The notes beneath the pieces were generated by a model that did not search any database, was not told the DNA's origin, and saw nothing but the letters and a program-made list of their open reading frames with translations. From contig JAHBVU010000008.1 of NCBI GenBank assembly GCA_019637315.1, forward strand, positions 1 to 64,000: a DNA stretch of 64,000 nucleotides, in the 5' to 3' direction. Every line of letters starts with the position of its first letter. Within the stretch, counting starts at the first letter, position 1. Below, piece after piece: positions 56,832 to 64,000 of the stretch. Source of the DNA: Gemmatimonadales bacterium (lineage in GTDB: Bacteria > Gemmatimonadota > Gemmatimonadetes > Gemmatimonadales > GWC2-71-9). Position numbers and translations under genes: made by a program.

Positions 56832-57449
56832 CTAACGTCCTCCTGTCGACGCGGCCCGACGCCGCGGTCGGATCCGAACCAGTCGTTTCAGTTCCCGAGC
56901 CCACGGCTCGACGCCGATCCCAGCCGGAATCAGAACCCTGACCGAGTCATCGGCTGAGATGCCCAGCACCCGTTCATAGTGGACCACGACGATGCGTCCG
57001 GCGGAATCCTGATAGCGCATCGGCGCGGCGACCAGCATCGCACGAGCAGCCTCCGCTAAGGCGTCCGCATCGCCCGACAAACCGACGAACGCGGAATCGA
57101 ATCCGCGAAGCCAGCGCGCCAGGCGGTCAGGTGTATCGCGTTCGGGATCGGCCGTGATGAAGACGACACGAAGGCGCTGGCGATCAGCTTCCGGGAGCTG
57201 CCGCGCGGCCCCGGCAATCGACGCCAGGTGCGCTGGGCAGACATCGGGGCATGATGCAAACCCGAAGAGCACCAGCGTAGGTTGTCCTCTGGTAAACTCG
57301 TGAAATTCAACGGGCGTCCCATCCGTGCCGGTCAGTGTAAAGGCGGGCCTGGGCCAGGGCGATGGGAAGTCAACCCCAGCCCGGGGTCCGTCGCGGCAAC
57401 CAACCGTCAGCAGCTGCGCTGCGACGAGACCCAGCAAGCACTTCTTCAC
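56832..57449 (-). CDS. SCO1/SenC-family copper chaperone
   Basis: A 205-residue thioredoxin-fold protein that delivers copper to cytochrome c oxidase (CuA site). The copper motif CPDVCP lies in FGFASCPDVCPAHLASI, and the distal His in VVVHYERVLG. A lipoprotein-like signal (LLTVGC) begins the protein. The GTG at 57449 shares GTGA with the stop of the preceding hydroxylase gene, so they are coupled. Partner genes for copper and heme follow in the same direction. Confidence 0.9.
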   Translation of the reverse strand: MKKCLLGLVAAQLLTVGCRDGPRAGVDFPSPWPRPAFTLTGTDGTPVEFHEFTRGQPTLVLFGFASCPDVCPAHLASIAGAARQLPEADRQRLRVVFITADPERDTPDRLARWLRGFDSAFVGLSGDADALAEAARAMLVAAPMRYQDSAGRIVVVHYERVLGISADDSVRVLIPAGIGVEPWARELKRLVRIRPRRRAASTGGR

Positions 57450-58195
57450 TGCGGGGACGCCGGCTCGGTTCGATCGAACTCCCGCTCCCAGGCACGATAG
57501 TTGTCTGCGGCGTTCTGCACGAACGGCGACCACCCGATCACCTTGAGGATCCCGGCATTCAACAGGTTGACCGGGAAGCGGAGTGGTCGAACGATATCGA
57601 GGAACAAGACAACCCGCACTCCGTCTGTGTCATTCCAGACTTCGTGCTGATAGGTGTCGTCAAACACCATGACGCGCCCCTGCTCCCACGCTCGAATCTC
57701 CTGATCGACCCGGATACGGCACTGCTCCCGCGGCTCCGGCACCTGCAATCCAAGGTGCGCTCGAATCACGCCCTTGAAGGGCCCCCGATGCGGGGGAATA
57801 TGTTTGCCCGGGGCAAGTATCGAGAAGAATGCCGTCTTCATGCCGGGAATTTGCGCCAGCACCCGAGCCGTCTCCGGGCACCGCTCACAGTTCTCGGCAG
57901 CGCGAAAGCCGTACGCGTAGAAGAAGAACGTCTTCCAGCCATCGTCCGACGTCAGGTGACGCTGATCCTTTGAAATATCCTGGAAGTTCGGGAGATCCTG
58001 GTGACGCACCATCACCCGCGACAGCTCCGCACGAATCGTCTCGGCGTGGTCCTCCAAGAGCTTGACCCAGGGGAACTGGGCGCCATCGAGAAAGGGCTCG
58101 TCCGGAATCAACGAGGCCCGCCCAATGACCCGCTCGAGGCTGCGAACCAGCACCGCACCATTCGTCACCACCCACCGATGCAGCCGTTCCTTCAC
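57446..58195 (-). CDS. Aspartyl/asparaginyl beta-hydroxylase-family protein, LpxO-like
   Basis: A 249-residue Fe(II)/2-oxoglutarate dioxygenase. The iron-binding part is seen in PGKHIPPHRGPFKGVIRAHLGL (core HIPPHRGPFKGV) and the distal His and Asn in DDTYQHEVWNDT. Within the family, LpxO hydroxylates the secondary acyl chain of lipid A; the N-terminal LPNFQDISKDQ and length fit that branch, and waaA lies 2 kb away, but peptide hydroxylases cannot be ruled out. The GTG at 58195 has GGAGG six bases upstream. Coupled to the SCO gene by GTGA. Confidence 0.75.
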   Translation of the reverse strand: MKERLHRWVVTNGAVLVRSLERVIGRASLIPDEPFLDGAQFPWVKLLEDHAETIRAELSRVMVRHQDLPNFQDISKDQRHLTSDDGWKTFFFYAYGFRAAENCERCPETARVLAQIPGMKTAFFSILAPGKHIPPHRGPFKGVIRAHLGLQVPEPREQCRIRVDQEIRAWEQGRVMVFDDTYQHEVWNDTDGVRVVLFLDIVRPLRFPVNLLNAGILKVIGWSPFVQNAADNYRAWEREFDRTEPASPQ

Positions 58196-58213
58196 ACAGC
58201 ACCTCCATTCAAG

Positions 58214-58690
58214 TCAATCGACAACCCCATCGCGATCGCCGAATCCCTCCACCGGCAACACGACCTCGAGCAACCGTTCGCCGGTCAGAACGAGCCTCAC
58301 CCGAAGCGAGTCTCCAGGAAGCATCTCGCGTCCGAGGCCCTCGAGCATCAGGTGGAGCTCGCCAGAACGCATCGTCACGGTGCTGCCTGGCGGCAGCACG
58401 AGCTCGCTCTGGTGCATCATCCGGATCATGCCGCCGGTTGCCTCGTTGCGGTGCAGCATGATCTGCGCGGCATCCGGGGTTTCGAACCCGACGATCGTGG
58501 CTGTGTCGCGCCCCTGATTCCGGACCGAGACGAACGCGGCCAGGCTGCCTTCGATCGATGGAAAGGCATGACCGTCCACAACCGCGATGTTCCCGGCTCT
58601 GGCAAGAGGCGCGGGGCCGCAGCCCGCGCCGATTGCCAGGAGGCCGAGCAACCACGTCGCGCTAGCGCAGGGTGGCACGATGGAGCTCAT
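58214..58690 (-). CDS. Periplasmic copper chaperone PCu(A)C family
   Basis: A 158-residue lipoprotein (signal ending AIGAGC). The PCuAC copper site is visible as IMLHRNEATGGMIRMM and ELHLMLEGL, giving the His/Met ligands of the H-(M)-x10-M-x21-H-x-M pattern. It passes Cu(I) to cytochrome oxidase together with SCO. The ATG at 58690 lies inside the end of the cytochrome c gene (29-base overlap), so they are cotranscribed. Confidence 0.9.
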   Translation of the reverse strand: MSSIVPPCASATWLLGLLAIGAGCGPAPLARAGNIAVVDGHAFPSIEGSLAAFVSVRNQGRDTATIVGFETPDAAQIMLHRNEATGGMIRMMHQSELVLPPGSTVTMRSGELHLMLEGLGREMLPGDSLRVRLVLTGERLLEVVLPVEGFGDRDGVVD

Positions 58691-59195
58691 CAATGGTCCA
58701 CAGGTCCGTCCGCGACGCTGTCGCTTGGCGGACGGCCGCGACATCCTGCGGCGTGATTGAACTGGCGCTATTCCCGAATGACGCGCGAACGTAGCTCACG
58801 ACCGCGGCGATCTGGTCATCGCCTAACGAGCCCCAGGGCGCCATGATATTGTTGTAGACCTGGCCTTTGACCGTCACCGGTCCCTGCAAGCCGTGCAGCA
58901 CGATGGCGATCATGGGGTCAGGGGGGCCATTGACGATCTCAGACCCGGCCAGCGGAGGATAGGTGCCTGCCACACCCTCGCCGTTCTCCATGTGGCAGGT
59001 CTGGCAGATGAAGTATTCGTCGCGACCCGCAGCAATCAGCGCCGGATTCTGCCCCGATGGCGCACCGGCATCGGCTGCCGCCGTGGTCGGCGCAGCAGGC
59101 GGCGGAACCGCCGGTTTATCCCCCGAGCCGCCACAACCGATGAGACTGAACAGCCCAGCGATGAGTACCAAGTCCCGCCTGATAGTTTTCGACAT
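58662..59195 (-). CDS. Lipoprotein c-type cytochrome, single heme
   Basis: A 177-residue lipoprotein (signal ending LFSLIGC) with a Pro/Ala linker and one cytochrome c domain. Heme site CQTCH (about residue 81-85), with the distal Met in NNIMAPWG. C-terminal helix DDQIAAVVSYVRASFG is typical. Probably an electron carrier or an oxidase-associated cytochrome. The ATG at 59195 is used; an AGGG lies 12 bases upstream. Confidence 0.9.
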   Translation of the reverse strand: MSKTIRRDLVLIAGLFSLIGCGGSGDKPAVPPPAAPTTAAADAGAPSGQNPALIAAGRDEYFICQTCHMENGEGVAGTYPPLAGSEIVNGPPDPMIAIVLHGLQGPVTVKGQVYNNIMAPWGSLGDDQIAAVVSYVRASFGNSASSITPQDVAAVRQATASRTDLWTIDELHRATLR

Positions 59196-59459
59196 ACCGT
59201 TTACGAGCCCTCCCCTTTCGTGATGGTCCTGACGACGAAGGTCCGCCATGGCACGCAGCGACGTGCCGTTGGCGCATCGAGTATCACCGCAAACGAGCGG
59301 GTCGACCCCTGGTTGTCGTCACCGCGGAATCCGGTCGGCGGACGCCACGGCAGGAGACCGGTGCCGGGGGAACTCCCACGCGTCGCGAAGGCATCGTCGC
59401 AACCCCGCCGAGTCCGGCGGTGGCACGAGATCACCCGCGTTGAAGATGATACAGAACGC

Positions 59460-59873
59460 CTAAACCGTCAGTGGTGGTGCGAGTGCGGGGGGGAGAAGAA
59501 AGGGGACGGTTGCAGTCGAAAATCCCGGACGGTCCGTCGGCAGCACGATGACCGCATCAGCCGGAGGTGCAATCGCAACGGCGAGGTACGCAGGGCGGAG
59601 GCCTGGCGGGACGGACAGGTGACAGCCGTCAGCGCAGACACATACGCCTGCATGGTGACCGGGATGACTGGACGCGGGATCGATCGGTCCCGACGGACCG
59701 GCGGCGTCGGCGTGCTCGTGCGATGGGTGGTGGTCTGCTGCGGTCGGCGCGACTGCGACGGCACCGGCCTCGTATCTGGCAACCTCACATCGCGCCGCCC
59801 CCGCAACCACGCCCTGCAGCGTGACCGCGAGAACCGCGAGGAGGAGCCAGACCTGCCGCCAGGACCCGAGCAT
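59460..59873 (-). CDS. Small secreted His/Cys-rich protein, possible metal binder
   Basis: Not recognised. 137 residues with a signal peptide (VWLLLAVLAVTLQGVVAGAA). The mature part has clustered His (ADHHPSHEHADAAG, SSHPGHHAGVCVCADGCH) and Cys in C-x-C-x3-C, followed by a Pro/Ala-rich hydrophobic tail. Its place beside copper-chaperone and cytochrome genes suggests copper or zinc binding. The composition is high in His for this genome, supporting a real gene, but it is not a known family to me. Confidence 0.55.
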   Translation of the reverse strand: MLGSWRQVWLLLAVLAVTLQGVVAGAARCEVARYEAGAVAVAPTAADHHPSHEHADAAGPSGPIDPASSHPGHHAGVCVCADGCHLSVPPGLRPAYLAVAIAPPADAVIVLPTDRPGFSTATVPFLLPPALAPPLTV

Positions 59874-59913
59874 CCTGGCAAAATGTCAGAGGGGGGAACG
59901 ACCGTCAAGTTTT

Positions 59914-59943
59914 GCGGATGACGCCCAGCGTGGCGTCATCCGC
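59914..59943. terminator. Hairpin terminator
   Basis: Perfect 12 bp stem GCGGATGACGCC with GGCGTCATCCGC, loop CAGCGT, 14 bases after the stop of the Bor-like gene on the minus strand. Confidence 0.85.
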
Positions 59944-59956
59944 GGGGGCAGGTCGC

Positions 59957-60331
59957 CTAACGTCCGACCACTACCCCCTCGTAGATCACCGTCTTCGGAG
60001 CGACGATGCCGAGCGTCAACCCCGTGATCAGCAGGTCGGTCCAGCGGCTCTTGGTCCGGATCTTGAGTTGCGCGATCTCATTGCCGCCCACCAGCTGCGA
60101 AGCAAGGGCGCGGTCGAGGCGCGCCTCCTTGAGCTGCACCACGCCCCAGAAGGCATGCACCGTGTGAGTCCGGATCTGAAAGGGCTGACCCGCAGCCGGA
60201 TCACCGGCGGCGGCCGCCATCGTGGCCGGCACTCCCAACGAGGTCGCATCGAACGACTGGGCGCACCCGCTCAGCAACCCCACCAGCGCACCTGCCGCCA
60301 CCAACCGCCACATTGTACTTGCCAACGTCAT
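59957..60331 (-). CDS. Bor-like outer-membrane lipoprotein
   Basis: A 124-residue lipoprotein (signal ending VGLLSGC). The region HAFWGVVQLKEARLD, then WTDLLITGLTLGIVAPKTV resembles the Bor/YlaC-type lipoprotein pattern (GL-G-ITLGIY-P). Bor proteins are phage-derived or genomic surface lipoproteins; some help serum resistance, others are of unknown role. The ATG at 60331 is used. The stop is followed by a strong terminator. Confidence 0.65.
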   Translation of the reverse strand: MTLASTMWRLVAAGALVGLLSGCAQSFDATSLGVPATMAAAAGDPAAGQPFQIRTHTVHAFWGVVQLKEARLDRALASQLVGGNEIAQLKIRTKSRWTDLLITGLTLGIVAPKTVIYEGVVVGR

Positions 60332-60333
60332 CC

Positions 60334-60990
60334 TCACCGAAAGTGGTAACCCACCCCGACACTGAAGCCGGAGGCGGACCGATCCTCGCCGGCCCAACCC
60401 AGACGGCTGTCATACGCCAAACGAAACCCGAGCCCCGAGAGCAGGCCGAAGTCGACCCCGCCGCTCACGGCCCCTTTGATCTGGGTACCGTCGACCCGAA
60501 TCAGATCGACCCGAGGAGCAACCCAGGGTCGGATCGAGACAGCCACCGCCGGTATTGCCAGCGCGGCACCCACACCCAGGTGGCCACGCCAGGGCTTGGA
60601 AGCCCCCTCTGGCGCGTCAAACGGCTGAATCAGACCAGCCTGCCAGGTGACCTTGAGTGGCACCAGCGGACCGCCGAAGACTGCGAACTGAGCGGCCGCA
60701 GCGAGCGAGGTCTGGCTCACGTTCGGCCCCATGGCCGGATCGATCGTGGTCCGAATCACCCCCGCAGACAACCCCAACGGCCCAAAACCAAGCGCCCCGG
60801 TTACCCCAAGGGCGCGAGACTTGTCGTTGTCACCAGGACTTTTGACACTGCCGAGCCCGAAGTCGGCCGCAAGCCCGAATCCGCCGGTCACACCGGCATT
60901 CCGAATCGGAATGCCCGAGATCTGGGCAGCCGCGTCGGAAACTAGAGCGATGCCGGCCAGGAACAAGGCCGCAAATGTGGTCGGTCGAAT
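60334..60990 (-). CDS. Outer-membrane beta-barrel protein
   Basis: A secreted barrel-like protein of about 218 residues, ending SVGVGYHFR. Strands alternate hydrophobic and polar (FGPLGLSAGVIRT, RPWVAPRVDLIRVDG, GGVDFGLLSGLGFRLAYDS). The start is uncertain: a TTG at 60966 would cut the signal peptide, while AGGAGG at 60997-61002 is six bases before an ATT at 60990, which would give the full signal IRPTTFAALFLAGIALV. One of three similar neighbouring genes. Confidence 0.65.
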   Translation of the reverse strand: MRPTTFAALFLAGIALVSDAAAQISGIPIRNAGVTGGFGLAADFGLGSVKSPGDNDKSRALGVTGALGFGPLGLSAGVIRTTIDPAMGPNVSQTSLAAAAQFAVFGGPLVPLKVTWQAGLIQPFDAPEGASKPWRGHLGVGAALAIPAVAVSIRPWVAPRVDLIRVDGTQIKGAVSGGVDFGLLSGLGFRLAYDSRLGWAGEDRSASGFSVGVGYHFR

Positions 60991-61007
60991 GAGGCACCTC
61001 CTCTTCC

Positions 61008-61685
61008 CTACTTCAGGTTGAGGCTGACTCCGACACCAACCGTGGTCGGTTTAGAGGTCAGCCGGTCGTCGAAGACTCGGTCGACTGCCAGATCGATTCC
61101 GACCCCATTGAGCAAGCCGAACGCGACGCCACCACTGAGACCGAATGCGACGTCCGTAGTGGTGACGCTCTCCGCCCGGGCCGCGAGCACGGTTCCCGGG
61201 AGACTCTGCCGACTGTACTGTATCCGCGGCGCAATCCAAGGCCGGATGGCGACTGCCGGCTGCGGAATGGTCCACGCGATCCCGACCCCGACTGGCACCT
61301 GCCACACGGACACTCGTTCACCACCGAGACCAATGGGGGTCGAGTAGCGCCCGGCCCCGGCCTGCAGGTTGATGGCGACCGGCACGAGCGGTCCGCCCGC
61401 CAGTCGATAGGAGCCGACCACGCCAGGTGCGGTGATCGGATCGTCGCTCCAGCTGGACCCGGCCATGCGGGCCAGGTACCCGCCGATCGCGGCCCGCCGC
61501 GACCCGACGCTGCCACTCACCGCCACCGTGGTCCCGCTCCCCGCGCCGTCGTTGCCGCGCCCGACCATGGTGCCAAACTTGACGCCGCTTGCCACGCCGG
61601 CGTTGACGACCGGCAGACCCGGCGCCTGCGCAGCGAGCGGCAGCGCCAGCATGGTCACCAGCAACCCCGTCATTATCCGCTTCAT
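61008..61685 (-). CDS. Outer-membrane beta-barrel protein
   Basis: A 225-residue protein with a signal peptide (MTGLLVTMLALPLAAQ) and a barrel-like mature part (VASGVKFGTMVG, GSYRLAGGPLVPVAINL, VAIRPWIAPRIQY, GGVAFGLLNGVGIDLAVD, TTVGVGVSLNLK). It shares with the gene at 60334 the blocks PL-PV-N/TWQAG and RPW-APR, so the two are paralogues. The ATG has AGGAG nine to ten bases upstream. Confidence 0.7.
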   Translation of the reverse strand: MKRIMTGLLVTMLALPLAAQAPGLPVVNAGVASGVKFGTMVGRGNDGAGSGTTVAVSGSVGSRRAAIGGYLARMAGSSWSDDPITAPGVVGSYRLAGGPLVPVAINLQAGAGRYSTPIGLGGERVSVWQVPVGVGIAWTIPQPAVAIRPWIAPRIQYSRQSLPGTVLAARAESVTTTDVAFGLSGGVAFGLLNGVGIDLAVDRVFDDRLTSKPTTVGVGVSLNLK

Positions 61686-61751
61686 GTTCTGCGCTCTCCT
61701 CGTGAACTGCCCGGTGGGCCCCAGACACCGGTCGGGCACCAAACAATGCGA

Positions 61752-61779
61752 AGTCCCGAGGCCATGGGCACCCGGGACT
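61752..61779. terminator. Hairpin terminator candidate
   Basis: Seven base pairs AGTCCCG with CGGGACT and a 14-base loop, between the OMP genes ending at 61836 and beginning at 61685 on the minus strand. Confidence 0.55.
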
Positions 61780-61835
61780 CCGAATGCGACACGGGCTGAC
61801 CGGCGGGCCCCTGACCTGCCCCGCGGATCAATCCG

Positions 61836-62444
61836 TTACCGGGTAAACGCGAAACTGACCGCCACGCCGTCGTAATCGCCGATGCCGGCGCTGACCCGAA
61901 GCTCGAAGCGCCGGTTGAAGGCGATATCGACGCCGAGCCCCAATCCGAACAGCAGATCGCTGTTGCCACCACCAAACGCCGGTGCCAGCACCGGATGAAT
62001 GAACGGGACAAACTCGATGTCCGAGTCCTCGAGCTGCACCCGGCGGCCCAGCGAAATCCCTACCGGCACATACATGACCGACCGACCGTCGCCGAAGCTG
62101 CCGCCAACCCCGACGGTAAAGGCGCCATCGAAGGGAAAGTCGGCCGAATGGTCGAGCACACGGGTGCGGAAGTCGGCGCCCAGGAGGAGTCGGGTGTCCG
62201 AGCCGCGCCGGTCGTGGAAGCCGCCGCGCAGGCCGATGTCCCAGCGACGCTGCCCAAACCGGTAGAACCCTTCCGCAGCGAGTCCTGCGCCGGGATCCGA
62301 AATGGTGCCGCCAAACTCGATCCGCTGAAACGCCCGATACGGGGCATGAAAGACGGGGGTGCCGGTGGACTGGGCCACCAGATCGACCGCGCCGCCACCA
62401 ATGGCAAGCGCGAGCCCGCCGATTACGAGAGCTTTACGATACAT
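61836..62444 (-). CDS. Outer-membrane beta-barrel protein
   Basis: A 202-residue protein with a signal peptide (ALVIGGLALAIGGGAVDLVAQ) and barrel-like strands (RIEFGGTISDPGAGLAAEGFYRFG, core GAGLAAEGFYRFG; VMYVPVGISLGRRVQL; LLFGLGLGVDIAFNRRFELRV; GVAVSFAFTR). The third barrel gene of the group, less like the other two. The ATG has GGGAG eight bases upstream and lies 30 bases after the atpC stop, beyond a hairpin. Confidence 0.68.
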   Translation of the reverse strand: MYRKALVIGGLALAIGGGAVDLVAQSTGTPVFHAPYRAFQRIEFGGTISDPGAGLAAEGFYRFGQRRWDIGLRGGFHDRRGSDTRLLLGADFRTRVLDHSADFPFDGAFTVGVGGSFGDGRSVMYVPVGISLGRRVQLEDSDIEFVPFIHPVLAPAFGGGNSDLLFGLGLGVDIAFNRRFELRVSAGIGDYDGVAVSFAFTR

Positions 62445-62473
62445 CGGTTGTCTCCCTCGAGTGGGGCGCCGGC

Positions 62474-64000
<1,527 letters not shown>

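Noticed and set aside
59201-59434. 77-residue minus-strand frame after the cytochrome c gene
   Set aside because: No ribosome site, no domain, composition of non-coding DNA.

Overview
The window looks like chromosomal DNA of a high-GC, Gram-negative bacterium, most plausibly a member of the Gemmatimonadota. This is inferred from the gene mix, not from a search: a SusC/SusD outer-membrane pair, lipopolysaccharide genes (Kdo transferase, a probable lipid A hydroxylase), several secreted beta-propeller and beta-barrel proteins, a variant CcmH, and an ECF sigma factor paired with a Ser/Thr kinase. Genes are tightly packed, with many ATGA, GTGA and TGATG stop/start overlaps. No tRNA, rRNA, CRISPR array or intact insertion sequence was seen.

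Layout. 1-599: no supported gene. 600-3377 (minus): ABC-2 exporter operon and an SDR dehydrogenase. 3429-9517: a duplicated NTF2-like secreted protein, then a SusC-SusD-jelly-roll operon on the minus strand. 9746-13281: remnant of an IS481-like transposase, then (minus) the Fo plus delta part of the ATP synthase (atpI-like genes, atpB, atpE, atpF, atpH). 13646-19413 (plus): MoxR ATPase, RecQ helicase, ECF sigma factor-kinase pair and two envelope proteins. 19428-27600: Tat-exported M20 hydrolase, beta-lactamase-fold lipoprotein, lamin-tail lipoprotein, RlmI-type methyltransferase, an unknown protein and a small ORF. 27711-29950: tdh-kbl threonine catabolism. 30257-33532: outer-membrane protein, 3-methyladenine glycosylase, NYN-LOTUS protein. 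33858-44611: a signalling block with a BTAD-ATPase regulator, HD-GYP protein, an unknown conserved protein, a ferredoxin/degenerate [FeFe]-hydrogenase/GGDEF fusion, a sigma-54 activator, MoaB and GcvT. 44821-48937: beta-propeller proteins, an NTF2-like lipoprotein, a CPBP protease. 48973-54608 (minus): complete mrpABCDEFG cation/proton antiporter operon. 55017-59873: waaA, then a minus-strand group for copper and cytochrome maturation (CcmH, SCO, PCuAC, cytochrome c) with a lipid-hydroxylase-like gene. 59957-62444: Bor-like lipoprotein and three beta-barrel proteins. 62474-64000: atpC and the 3' part of atpD.

How the parts fit. The ATP synthase is encoded in at least two places: Fo/delta near 10-13 kb and beta/epsilon at the right edge, with alpha and gamma outside the window. 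A transposase remnant and a strong terminator sit exactly where atpA would normally follow atpH. The Mrp antiporter, ATP synthase, cytochrome c and copper chaperones point to an aerobic respiratory cell that manages ion gradients.

The most unusual element is the minus-strand signalling unit at 37-43 kb. It joins a diguanylate cyclase to an [FeFe]-hydrogenase-like module in which the usual H-cluster cysteines are replaced. Beside it lie a conserved unknown partner, a sigma-54 activator whose receiver lacks the phospho-acceptor aspartate, an HD-GYP protein preceded by a tiny coupled membrane ORF, and a palindromic operator candidate. A second unusual spot is the 408-base region upstream of mrpA, which carries a 20-codon ORF with a near-perfect Shine-Dalgarno and nested inverted repeats suggesting a regulatory leader or a small RNA.
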